Origin: an uncultured Oscillospiraceae bacterium
GTDB taxonomy: Bacteria; Bacillota; Clostridia; Oscillospirales; Ruminococcaceae
DNA: 32,574 nt
Assembly (NCBI GenBank): GCA_902490585.1
Contig: CABUEI010000022.1
Location: 1-32,574, forward strand
Direction of reading: 5' to 3'
Program-made: the position numbers and the translations under genes
The notes under the pieces: model-generated
What the model was told of the DNA's origin: nothing
Database searches by the model: none
The model's input: only the letters and a program-made list of their open reading frames with translations
Part shown: positions 22,878-30,020 of the stretch, in pieces
How positions within the stretch are numbered: the first letter of the stretch is position 1
Layout: each line of letters opens with the position of its first letter

Positions 22878-23916
22878 TATAAGCAGGGCACAGGAGAAGT
22901 TCGACTTCACATCGGCTATGTCGGCAGGTGCAGAGTTTGTTATTATCCGTGCGGGAATCGGCAGGGATGAGGACACTTATTTCAGGCGTAACACCGAGCA
23001 GTGCAGAAAGCTCGGAATAGACGTCGGGTATTACTGGTATGTTACGGCGACAGACAGCGGGGAGCTTGATAAGCAGATAAATGCGTGCATAAAGACGATA
23101 GGTAATGTAAAGCCGTGCTATCCCGTGTTCTGTGACATGGAAGAACAGCGTCAGATCGACAACCTTACAAGCAAGGTGAGAACCGATATGGCGCTTGAGT
23201 TCTGCGAAAGACTGAACAAGGCAGGTCTGCCGTCGGGAGTGTATGCAAATCCCGCATGGCTTGAAAACTACTATCAGAAAGAACGTATTGTAGGAAAGCG
23301 TGATATATGGCTGGCGCACTGGACCGAAAGCCCGGATTATCCGAGCAAGTATGATTACGGGCAGAAAATGTGGCAGTGGGGTATCGACAATATCGGCGGC
23401 AAGGACGTTGACGGTGATATATGTTTTATAGACTATCCTGCGGTGACGGCTAAGTGGTATGAAGAAAACTGCGGTGATAAGCCTGAAAATCCCGAAAAGC
23501 CGGGGAATGTATTTGACAAGGGCGACAGCGTGAGAGTAAAGCGTGGTGCAAAGTTTACAAACGGTGTCGAGCCGTATTCTTATGTGTATGATACGGTTTA
23601 TACCGTTCAGCAGGTATCGGCAAGCGGCAAGGAAACGCTTGTCGGTATCGGCTCGGTGCCTACGGGTTGGTTTTATACCGAGGAGCTTTACAAGGCTGAA
23701 AGTGACGAGGTAACGCAGAAATTCGCTGTTGGCGATAAGGTCAAGGTGAATTACGGAGCTAAGACGTATAACGGCGGTTCGCTTGCGCTGTTCGTGTATA
23801 CGAATGTGTACGAGGTAATGCAGGTCGGCTCGGGTGACAGAAAGGATTATATCGTTATCGGACAGAATGGCGAGATCACTGCGGCGGTAAGAGCGGAAGA
23901 TTTAAAGAAAATATAG
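22858..23916 (+). CDS. Endolysin: GH25 muramidase with two C-terminal SH3-like repeats
   Basis: 352 residues. About 3-208 is a glycoside hydrolase 25 lysozyme: IKGIDISRAQ (Asp7), VIIRAGIG, YYWYVTATD, and the catalytic CDMEEQ (Asp93, Glu95), ending in MWQWG...DGDICFIDYP. A Pro/Glu linker (about 215-222) leads to two tandem SH3-like wall-binding repeats, FDKGDSVRVKRGAKF and FAVGDKVKVNYGAKT. No signal peptide, consistent with holin-dependent release. The GTG at 22858 has AGGAGG 6 bp upstream, better than a start at 22816 inside the holin gene. Confidence 0.92.
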   Translation: MRIKGIDISRAQEKFDFTSAMSAGAEFVIIRAGIGRDEDTYFRRNTEQCRKLGIDVGYYWYVTATDSGELDKQINACIKTIGNVKPCYPVFCDMEEQRQIDNLTSKVRTDMALEFCERLNKAGLPSGVYANPAWLENYYQKERIVGKRDIWLAHWTESPDYPSKYDYGQKMWQWGIDNIGGKDVDGDICFIDYPAVTAKWYEENCGDKPENPEKPGNVFDKGDSVRVKRGAKFTNGVEPYSYVYDTVYTVQQVSASGKETLVGIGSVPTGWFYTEELYKAESDEVTQKFAVGDKVKVNYGAKTYNGGSLALFVYTNVYEVMQVGSGDRKDYIVIGQNGEITAAVRAEDLKKI

Positions 23917-23923
23917 CATAAAA

Positions 23924-23962
23924 ATAACGCACGGGGTAAAACCTGTGCGTTATCTGTTTTTT
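23924..23962. terminator. Bidirectional terminator at the right end of the phage element
   Basis: Stem ATAACGCAC pairing with GTGCGTTAT (23924-23932 / 23945-23953), loop including GGGGTAAAACCT. TTTTTT follows on the plus strand (endolysin side) and TTTTT on the minus strand (CAP side). Confidence 0.88.
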
Positions 23963-23964
23963 AT

Positions 23965-25083
23965 TTATCTGTAGGTTGTGAACTCCTGTACCCAGTAGTA
24001 CTTGTAGGCATCGTTGTATGTATCAAATGCGACTGCCATATTCTCAAACTTTGAACTGAGTATATTTTCACGGTGTCCCTTGGTGGAAGCCATCCAGCTG
24101 TCAACTACCTTTTGTGCGGAGGACTGACCTGAACCGAGATTTTCACCGACGTAATGGAACTTATACCATATCTCATCTTCACTGTATCCGTAGATTGCCT
24201 TGAAATTGGAGCCGTCCGGTCTTGTGTGGGAGAATACCTGTTCGATTTCACCGCAACGTGCCTTGGCGGCTTTATATGCGTTGGTGTCCCACTTGTATGG
24301 TGTAAGCCCGTATGAAACACGGATCTCATTTACAATGCGGAATACCTCGGCTTCTTCGGCAGTACAGTTAACGGGACTGTCGGTAATACCGGACGCTGAC
24401 GGGGTAGTGTTTTCTGTTTTCGGTTTTGTGGTTGTGGTTGCCGTTGTTGTTTCGGCAGGTTTTGTCTTTGAAAGATAATCACTGTGGACGTATGTACCGT
24501 CGTCAAGCTTGTAATATCCTGTGTCGGTGAGGGCGGTTACCTTTACCGCATCGCCGTAGTATTTATAGGAAACGACTTCTGAGCCCTGTAAGCCCTCTTT
24601 TCTTGCAGAACAACTTGAGATGTTTATGTACATTGTACCGCTGCACTTTTGTTCTGTCCAGGCGGGCTTTGGTGCGGCTGTGGTTGCAGGGGTCGTTTTC
24701 GATGTTGCTTTTGTTGTCTTTGATGTTGCTGTTGTGGCTTTTGCTGTTGTCGTTGTTGTAACGGCAGTCGTTGTAACAACCGGGGTTGTGACGGCGGTGG
24801 TTTCTGAAGTTGCATCGGGCTTGTTTGCCTTTGTGGGAGTGTTTTCGCTCTCAGTAGGCACAGTCGATGAATATGACGAGTCGGAGCCGCTGTAGCTTAC
24901 GCCTTCATTGTCAGCCTGTACTCCGAACCATGAGAAACGGCTTGATAAAATACAAAGAGCGACTACTGCGACAAATCCGCCCGATGCGCAGGCAATTTTA
25001 AGAACATTGCTGTGCGGCTTTTTATCTGAAGCGGGAGTGTCTTTAAGTTCGTCAGTCTTTTTTTCTTCGGTCTGTAAGCTCAT
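23965..25083 (-). CDS. Membrane-anchored CAP-domain protein with SH3-like domain
   Basis: 372 residues (from the ATG at 25083). A cytoplasmic N-terminus is followed by one membrane segment (IACASGGFVAVVALCIL, about 30-47). A Ser/Thr-rich low-complexity linker (about 65-140), an SH3-like domain (about 145-205: MYINISSCSAR then TYVHSDYL), a second Thr-rich linker, and a C-terminal CAP/SCP domain (about 250-372) come next. The CAP domain shows NEIRVSYGLTPYKWD, FSHTRPDG, VGENLGSG and GHRENILSSKFENMAV. Such proteins are secreted or wall-associated in Clostridia; their activity is poorly known. A GTG three codons upstream is possible but AGGTG fits the ATG better. Own promoter. Confidence 0.87.
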   Translation of the reverse strand: MSLQTEEKKTDELKDTPASDKKPHSNVLKIACASGGFVAVVALCILSSRFSWFGVQADNEGVSYSGSDSSYSSTVPTESENTPTKANKPDATSETTAVTTPVVTTTAVTTTTTAKATTATSKTTKATSKTTPATTAAPKPAWTEQKCSGTMYINISSCSARKEGLQGSEVVSYKYYGDAVKVTALTDTGYYKLDDGTYVHSDYLSKTKPAETTTATTTTKPKTENTTPSASGITDSPVNCTAEEAEVFRIVNEIRVSYGLTPYKWDTNAYKAAKARCGEIEQVFSHTRPDGSNFKAIYGYSEDEIWYKFHYVGENLGSGQSSAQKVVDSWMASTKGHRENILSSKFENMAVAFDTYNDAYKYYWVQEFTTYR

Positions 25084-25131
25084 GGTTATCACCTGCCTTT
25101 AATCTGTTAAAAAACATATTTTCACAGTTAC

Positions 25132-25161
25132 ATTTTAACACAAATACGCTCTGTATGTCAA
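25132..25161 (-). promoter_or_regulatory. Promoter of the CAP-domain gene
   Basis: Minus strand TTGACA (25156-25161) and TAAAAT (25132-25137), 18-bp spacer, about 49 bp before the start codon. Confidence 0.75.
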
Positions 25162-25321
25162 CCGATTAACAGAAATGGCAGTGATTTTCGGTAGGGTTGC
25201 ACAAAATATCGTGTAACGTTTAGGCTAAATCACAATAAAGCTGCTCTATTAAATAAGCAACGTAAAAGTATACGGTTTTAAAACCGAGAATAGTTATATT
25301 TTTGTGCAAAAAGTCGAAATG

Positions 25322-25349
25322 GTTACAAAACGGTAACAAAACGGTTACA
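25322..25349 (-). promoter_or_regulatory. Triple WalR-box-like operator
   Basis: On the minus strand the hexamers TGTAAC (25344-25349), TGTTAC (25333-25338) and TGTAAC (25322-25327) are separated by exactly 5 bp each. All fit the published WalR/YycF consensus TGTWAH-N5-TGTWAH. They end 5 bp before the -35 box of the M23 hydrolase promoter. A further TGTAAC and TGTTAT lie in the promoter on the plus strand with a 6-bp gap (25364-25381). Confidence 0.7.
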
Positions 25350-25374
25350 ATTTGTTGCAGTATTGTAACCGTTT
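25339..25374. repeat. 13-bp inverted repeat over the M23 promoter
   Basis: Arms 25339-25351 and 25362-25374 (core ACGGTTACAAT / ATTGTAACCGT) are perfect with a 10-bp centre that carries most of the -35 box. It could be a second dimer site or a result of the WalR boxes being placed symmetrically. Confidence 0.65.
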
Positions 25375-25384
25375 ATGTTATAAT
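25355..25384 (+). promoter_or_regulatory. Promoter of the M23 hydrolase gene
   Basis: TTGCAG (25355-25360), 18-bp spacer, TATAAT (25379-25384). The weak -35 is consistent with an activated promoter. Upstream, 25162-25320 holds only a 14-bp palindrome CGGTTTTAAAACCG (25273-25286). Confidence 0.75.
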
Positions 25385-25390
25385 AACAGC

Positions 25391-25597
25391 GACGGAAAAG
25401 AATTGCTGTCTTTCATGCGGAAGGAAAAGCAACCTTAAAGGTATGGAGCGGGTATATCCCGTTCCGACTTTTAACGGAATATGCGTTAATTTGTCACCTG
25501 TCGTTCACAGCGGCAGGCTATTATATTATAGTACTTTATTTTGGGCAAATTTGTTTTGTTGCCCTTATTTATTTGTTTAAACGGAAAAGGAAAGAAT
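25391..25597 (+). other. About 200-nt structured 5' leader of the M23 hydrolase gene
   Basis: No ORF of note. Hairpins seen: GGAGCGGG-TATAT-CCCGTTCC (about 25446-25466), CCTGTCG-TTCACAG-CGGCAGG (25498-25518), and GGGCAA...TTGCCC followed by TTATTTATTTG (about 25543-25575), which is terminator-like. The piece AAAGGTATGGAG resembles the AAAGGUACGGAG segment of ydaO-type c-di-AMP riboswitches, which often precede wall-hydrolase genes, but the rest does not clearly fit. Leader length is estimated from the promoter. Confidence 0.35.
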
Positions 25598-27478
25598 ATG
25601 GGAAACCTTAAAATACCCGATTACCGTGACGAGATCGAGGAAACCGTAATTCCCGACAACGACAGCGAAAAGGAAGAACTCAGGCAGAGTACCGCTCAGC
25701 CTGAAAGTGATAACGGTTCGGGTCAGACGGAAGAAAAAAGCGAAGAGGAAGAAAACAAAAAATCTTACGTTGCTGTAGTAACGGATAAGGTTTTTGAGTT
25801 TCTTGTAATGGCAGGACAGTATTTCTGCCATATAATTGCGGACGTATTTTCAAAGCCTGCGATCTATGTAGCTCACGGTGCAAAATTTATATGGAAACAT
25901 ACGGCACTGTTCAGGGACGCTGTAAAGAGGACTTTCTGCGAGATAGGAAGCTTTTTCTTTGCACCGCTTCTTAAATCCAAACGTGTACTTCAGCGTACAA
26001 ACAAACAGATAAAAGCGGCTAAGGAACAGGGCGACAACAAGAAAGCCGCAAAGCTGTACGGAAGCATAGCGAAAAATGCGGTATTCGGCAAGCAGGGACT
26101 TGCGGTAACGCTGTTCAACTATGCGGCACCGATCATTGCAATTGTGTTCCTTATGAGCGTTGTGGGATATGCTACCGGAACAAACTATGCGATAAAGCTG
26201 ACGGTAGACGGAAAATTTGTCGGTTATGTTGAAAGCGAGCAGGTGTTCAATGACGCAGAACGCATTATGCAGGAACGTATAACCTACATCGGAAATGAGA
26301 AGAAGATAACCATGGAACCGAGTTATTCACTTGAAATGCTCGGCGACCAGGAATATCTCACAAAATATCAGCTTGCAAACAAGCTCCTCGAGATGAGCGA
26401 TACGCCGATTGAATATGCTTACGGAATGTACATAGGCGGTAAGTTCTACGGAGCGCTTGTTGACAATACCGCAGTTGAGGCGGAACTTGAAAAAATTCTT
26501 GACAGCTACCGTACCGATGCAAAGGACGAGGATGTAGCGTTTGAAAAGGATATAGAATATGTTCCCGGACTGTATCTGTCTGACAGTATAGTATCAAGCG
26601 ATGAGATCATAAAACTTGTAAACTCCAAAAAGGAAGAGGCTTCATATTATACCGTGGTTGACGGCGACAGCCATTCGGGAATATGCACAAAACTCGGAAT
26701 AAGCATGGATGAGCTTGAGGCACTGAATCCGGGCATCATGGACGACGATTATGTGCTGAGAGCAGGCGAAAAACTGCTCAAGACGCAGGAAGTGCCGTTC
26801 CTCTCGGTATGTATATCGAGAACCGAAACGTACAACGTAGATGTTCCTTACGAAACCGAATATCAGGATGATGATACCCGATATGAAGGTGTTGAAACCG
26901 TATATCAAGGCGAAAAGGGAACGAATAAGATAACAGCAAAGGTTTATTATGTAAACGGAGAAGAAGTAAAGCGTACTATACAGAAAACCGAGAGAGTAAA
27001 AGATCCTGTTACCGAGATAATTCTCCAGGGTACACTTCCTCCGCAGTCATCTCATTACTCCGACGCATCTGCCGATGCAGGCAAGAAGTATATCTGGCCC
27101 GTTGACGGCGGCACGTTCTGGGAATGGGGTTGGTGGGACGGCGGTTATGCCGGACACCGTGGCGTTGATATCGGCGCACCCTACGGAACAGACGTATATG
27201 CGGCGGCAACCGGAACGGTAATATTTGCAGGTTGGGACAACGGCGGACTCGGAAACTGTGTAATGATACTTCACCCCGACGGTTATACGACTGTATATGC
27301 ACACAACAGTGAAATATTTGTAAGTGCAGGACAGGCAGTAAACCAGGGTGAATGTATAGCCGCAGTAGGTGAAACAGGTCTTGCTTACGGCTGTCACTGC
27401 CACTTTGAAGTAAGATACGGCTCGGAAAGACTTAATCCGAGGTATTATCTGAGTGGATTGCCGGATCTGGGGTATTGA
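25598..27478 (+). CDS. Membrane-anchored LysM-G5-M23 cell-wall endopeptidase
   Basis: 626 residues. An acidic, disordered N-terminus (about 1-60) is followed by amphipathic or basic regions. A membrane segment lies at about 175-195 (APIIAIVFLMSVVGYA), then a helical extracellular region, a LysM (about 345-390, YYTVVDGDSHSGICTKLGIS), a G5 domain (about 400-470, ETYNVDVPYETEYQDD), and a C-terminal M23 peptidase. Zinc ligands and catalytic residues are all present: His520 and Asp524 (HRGVD), His600 and His602 (HCHFE). It should cut peptide cross-links in peptidoglycan outside the membrane. A longer frame is open from 25541, but AAAAGGAAAG places the start at 25598. The upstream region suggests WalR-type regulation. 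Confidence 0.92.
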   Translation: MGNLKIPDYRDEIEETVIPDNDSEKEELRQSTAQPESDNGSGQTEEKSEEEENKKSYVAVVTDKVFEFLVMAGQYFCHIIADVFSKPAIYVAHGAKFIWKHTALFRDAVKRTFCEIGSFFFAPLLKSKRVLQRTNKQIKAAKEQGDNKKAAKLYGSIAKNAVFGKQGLAVTLFNYAAPIIAIVFLMSVVGYATGTNYAIKLTVDGKFVGYVESEQVFNDAERIMQERITYIGNEKKITMEPSYSLEMLGDQEYLTKYQLANKLLEMSDTPIEYAYGMYIGGKFYGALVDNTAVEAELEKILDSYRTDAKDEDVAFEKDIEYVPGLYLSDSIVSSDEIIKLVNSKKEEASYYTVVDGDSHSGICTKLGISMDELEALNPGIMDDDYVLRAGEKLLKTQEVPFLSVCISRTETYNVDVPYETEYQDDDTRYEGVETVYQGEKGTNKITAKVYYVNGEEVKRTIQKTERVKDPVTEIILQGTLPPQSSHYSDASADAGKKYIWPVDGGTFWEWGWWDGGYAGHRGVDIGAPYGTDVYAAATGTVIFAGWDNGGLGNCVMILHPDGYTTVYAHNSEIFVSAGQAVNQGECIAAVGETGLAYGCHCHFEVRYGSERLNPRYYLSGLPDLGY

Positions 27479-27505
27479 TTTTAAATTTAACTGATAACAG
27501 GAAAA

Positions 27506-27544
27506 ACAACCGCTGTGCTGAGGGCATAGCGGTTGTATTTTATT
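27506..27544 (+). terminator. Terminator after the M23 hydrolase gene
   Basis: ACAACCGCT pairs with AGCGGTTGT (27506-27514 / 27528-27536) with an interrupted TGC/GCA extension, followed by ATTTTATT. Confidence 0.88.
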
Positions 27545-27617
27545 GCAACATGGTTATAAATACTCTTCCCATTTCATAGATTTACTGTAGAGTACCCTAA
27601 AAGAAAGGACGTGCAGT

Positions 27618-28388
27618 ATGAACGAGATTATGTCAAGGGAAGAATTTTTAAGAGAACGCAATGCGGTGTATGAACCTGACGCTGTTGCCGCAGATACGGA
27701 CGACAAAGAAGAGAATAGCGGCGGTCCGAGGGTGGTCATTTCCAGAACGGGTTACGGCGAAGAGGACGGGTCGGAAATTCCGGACAGAATAACCGTATCG
27801 GAAATAGTGATAAAAAATAAGCAACACGGAAAATACACGGGGCTTATTCTGTTTCTGACAGCGGTTGTCGGGGCGGTTGTCGGGGCGGTGTTTTACGGAG
27901 ATATGACGGTGACAGTGCCTGAAGATATGCTTGGGAACTTCCTCTCAGGCAGAATACACGGGGGATTTTTCGGCAATGCGGCATCGTCTTTCATATCTGC
28001 TCTGATATGGTGCCTGGTGCCGTTTTTATCGGGACTGTGCGCTGTGGGACAACCTGTAGGCATAATTATTCCGGTACTCAAAGGAACGGGTATCGGTATG
28101 GCTTTTGCGGCTCTTATGAATACATACGGTGCAAACGGTGTGCCGGCGTTTGCGGTGTTTGTTCTGCCGTCCGCTTTCATAGGAACGGTTATATGCTGTT
28201 ATCAGTGCCGTCTTTCCGTGTCGTGCTCAAACAGCGTACTTGCAGTGCTGAGGGGCAGACGTGAAACTGCTCCGCATTATTACAAAATATATCTTGAGCG
28301 GTTTGCGGTGTGCTGTATAGGGTGTTTTCTGCTCGGTATTGCAGATGCGGCACTGTCATTTCTGCTCGGTCCGATATTCGTTATATGA
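27618..28388 (+). CDS. SpoIIM-like (stage II sporulation protein M family) membrane protein
   Basis: 256 residues. A hydrophilic N-terminus (about 1-70) is followed by about five membrane segments. The FFGNAASSFISALIWCLVPFLSG and VGIIIPVLKGTGIGMAFAAL segments and the FVLPSAFIGTVI stretch follow the SpoIIM/DUF95 layout. SpoIIM works with SpoIID and SpoIIP in forespore engulfment, but related proteins also occur outside sporulation, and the 70-residue acidic N-terminal extension is unusual. No spoIID or spoIIP is near. GAAAGGA precedes the ATG. No convincing promoter found; it begins about 75 bp after the previous terminator. Confidence 0.7.
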   Translation: MNEIMSREEFLRERNAVYEPDAVAADTDDKEENSGGPRVVISRTGYGEEDGSEIPDRITVSEIVIKNKQHGKYTGLILFLTAVVGAVVGAVFYGDMTVTVPEDMLGNFLSGRIHGGFFGNAASSFISALIWCLVPFLSGLCAVGQPVGIIIPVLKGTGIGMAFAALMNTYGANGVPAFAVFVLPSAFIGTVICCYQCRLSVSCSNSVLAVLRGRRETAPHYYKIYLERFAVCCIGCFLLGIADAALSFLLGPIFVI

Positions 28389-28393
28389 ACCTC

Positions 28394-28422
28394 TTGAAAT
28401 TTTTGTTTTATGGGTGTATAAT
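28394..28422 (+). promoter_or_regulatory. Promoter of pduL
   Basis: TTGAAA (28394-28399), 17-bp spacer, TATAAT (28417-28422). It lies directly after the SpoIIM-like stop codon. Confidence 0.85.
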
Positions 28423-28466
28423 GTTATCAGTAAAAATTGCCTTTGGCATGAAAGAAGGATAACATT

Positions 28467-29045
28467 ATGGAAAAAATGGAAGTATTACTGGAAACCTCTG
28501 CACGTCATATCCACGTTACACAGGAGGCTCTCGAAGCATTATTCGGTAAGGGTCATGAGCTGACAAAGAAGAAGGATCTCTCTCAGCCCGGTCAGTTTGC
28601 CTGCGAAGAAAGAGTTACTATCACAGGTCCTAAGAGATCACTTGCAAACGTTTCAATTTTAGGTCCTGTACGTCCTGCTACACAGGTTGAGCTTTCAGCT
28701 ACAGACGCACGTTCTATCGGATGTCCCATATTCGTAAGAGAATCAGGCGATATCGCAGGTACACCCGGTTGCAAGATCACAGGTCCCGAGGGCGAGATCG
28801 AGATCAGCGAGGGCGTTATCGTTGCAAAGCGTCATATCCACCTTGTTCCCGAAACTGCTGAAAAGTGGGGCGTTAAGAACAAGGACGTTGTAAGCGTTAA
28901 GGTAAACTCTGACGGCAGAAGTGCAGTTCTCGGCGACGTTGTTATCAGAGTGAGCGAGAAGTTTGCTGACGCTATGCACATTGATACCGATGAGTCAAAC
29001 GCTGTAATGGCTACTCCCGGTATGATGGTTGAAATTATCAAGTAA
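28467..29045 (+). CDS. pduL: Phosphate acyltransferase PduL (phosphotransacylase)
   Basis: 192 residues. Exchanges CoA and phosphate on acetyl- or propionyl groups, linking acyl-CoA pools to acetate or propionate kinase. PduL motifs are complete: SARHIHVT (N-terminal His pair), GPVRPATQVELSATDAR, RESGDIAGTPG, VAKRHIHL and MHIDTDESNA, the metal-binding and active-site elements of the family. There is no encapsulation peptide extension, so it is probably a cytosolic, PduL-as-Pta version used in fermentation rather than a microcompartment enzyme. Codon use is the most biased in the window, which suggests high expression. Own promoter and terminator. No ackA neighbour in the window. Confidence 0.93.
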   Translation: MEKMEVLLETSARHIHVTQEALEALFGKGHELTKKKDLSQPGQFACEERVTITGPKRSLANVSILGPVRPATQVELSATDARSIGCPIFVRESGDIAGTPGCKITGPEGEIEISEGVIVAKRHIHLVPETAEKWGVKNKDVVSVKVNSDGRSAVLGDVVIRVSEKFADAMHIDTDESNAVMATPGMMVEIIK

Positions 29046-29069
29046 GATACATAAAAATTTATAATCAGG

Positions 29070-29104
29070 TTCCCGTATCTGTGAAAAGATACGGGAATTT
29101 TTTT
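29070..29104 (+). terminator. Terminator after pduL
   Basis: Perfect 11-bp stem TTCCCGTATCT / AGATACGGGAA, loop GTGAAA, followed by seven T. Confidence 0.95.
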
Positions 29105-29114
29105 GTATAACGGG

Positions 29115-29143
29115 TTGGCTTTTTCTTTTGTTTGTGGTAAAAT
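29115..29143 (+). promoter_or_regulatory. Promoter of the ZIP transporter gene
   Basis: TTGGCT (29115-29120), 17-bp spacer, TAAAAT (29138-29143). The spacing is right but the -35 is weak. Confidence 0.55.
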
Positions 29144-29194
29144 ATAAGCAGTAAGCGTATGTTAACTATAAGAGATGTGACAGAGGTGAGAACT

Positions 29195-29977
29195 TTGAAT
29201 ATATTTATAATACTTATGATACCGTTTGTCGGAACAACGCTTGGCTCGCTTATGGTGTTCCTTATGCGTGACAAGGTGAGCGGTAAGACGGAAAAGCTGT
29301 TGCTTGGTTTTGCATCGGGGGTTATGATAGCGGCGTCGGTGTGGTCGCTGCTTATACCGTCAATGGAAATGTCCGAGCAGGCTTACGGAAAGATGAACTG
29401 GGTGCCTGCGGTAGTCGGATTTGCGGTGGGATTACTGTTTTTGCTCGGAATTGACAGCCTTGTTCCGCACCTGCATCTTGACAGCGATAAGCCCGAAGGC
29501 GTTCATTCAAGGCTTTCAAAGACAACTATGATGCTGCTTGCGGTAACTATCCACAATGTGCCTGAGGGAATGGCTGTCGGTGCGGCTGTTGCAGGAGCAG
29601 TTGGGACGGGTAACGACAGTGTTACTCTTGCAAGCACATTTGCGTTGGCGCTGGGTATTGCAATACAGAACTTTCCCGAAGGAGCGGTGGTTTCAATGCC
29701 GCTTAAAAGTGAAGGAATGAGGAAGGGAAAAGCGTTCCTCATGGGAGTGCTGTCCGGAGTTGTTGAACCGATAGGTGCGGTAGTGATGATACTGCTTGCG
29801 TCTTTTATTTCTCCGCTTCTGCCTTATATGCTGTCGTTTGCGGCGGGGGCTATGATGTATGTTGTAATAGAAGAGCTGATACCCGAGGCACAGGGTGGAG
29901 AGCACAGCAATATAGGGACAATCGGTGCGGCGGCAGGGTTTGTTGTTATGATGGTGCTTGACTGTACGTTGGGGTGA
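29195..29977 (+). CDS. ZIP-family metal transporter (GufA-like)
   Basis: 260 residues with about eight membrane segments. The metal-path motifs are HNVPEGMAVG (about 128-137) and QNFPEGAVVSMP in the next segment, with EELIPEA near the end, as in the GufA subfamily that moves zinc and other divalent metals. Start chosen: TTG at 29195, with GAGGTG 6 bp upstream; an ATG at 29159 lies close to the predicted transcription start and has no ribosome binding site. A His-poor, short cytoplasmic loop (HLHLDSDKPEGVH) separates the two halves. Imports or exports metal; direction not evident. Confidence 0.87.
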   Translation: MNIFIILMIPFVGTTLGSLMVFLMRDKVSGKTEKLLLGFASGVMIAASVWSLLIPSMEMSEQAYGKMNWVPAVVGFAVGLLFLLGIDSLVPHLHLDSDKPEGVHSRLSKTTMMLLAVTIHNVPEGMAVGAAVAGAVGTGNDSVTLASTFALALGIAIQNFPEGAVVSMPLKSEGMRKGKAFLMGVLSGVVEPIGAVVMILLASFISPLLPYMLSFAAGAMMYVVIEELIPEAQGGEHSNIGTIGAAAGFVVMMVLDCTLG

Positions 29978-29982
29978 AAAAT

Positions 29983-30008
29983 TGCCCGTCTGGGAAGGAC
30001 GGGCATTA
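29983..30008 (-). terminator. Terminator for the ABC transporter operon (minus strand)
   Basis: TGCCCGTC / GACGGGCA stem (29983-29990 / 29998-30005). Read on the minus strand it is followed by ATTTTTC, so it serves the minus-strand operon. Confidence 0.8.
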
Positions 30009-30020
30009 GTTATAAGCGGT

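Larger units (their letters stand above)
9070..23962. mobile_element. Compact short-tailed prophage-like element without integrase or replication genes
   Basis: Boundaries are set by the terminator after the minus-strand protease gene and the terminator after the endolysin. Order: ImmA-like protease and Xre repressor (minus), divergent promoters, Zn-ribbon protein, small and large terminase, portal, Prp-like protease, scaffold-like protein, N4-gp56-type capsid, two connector-like proteins, nozzle, fibre, two unknowns, holin, endolysin. There is no tape measure, tail tube or sheath, which points to a short tail. No integrase, excisionase, helicase, primase or recombinase is present. Host genes flank both sides. 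It may be a decayed prophage or a PBSX-like domesticated particle. Confidence 0.85.
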
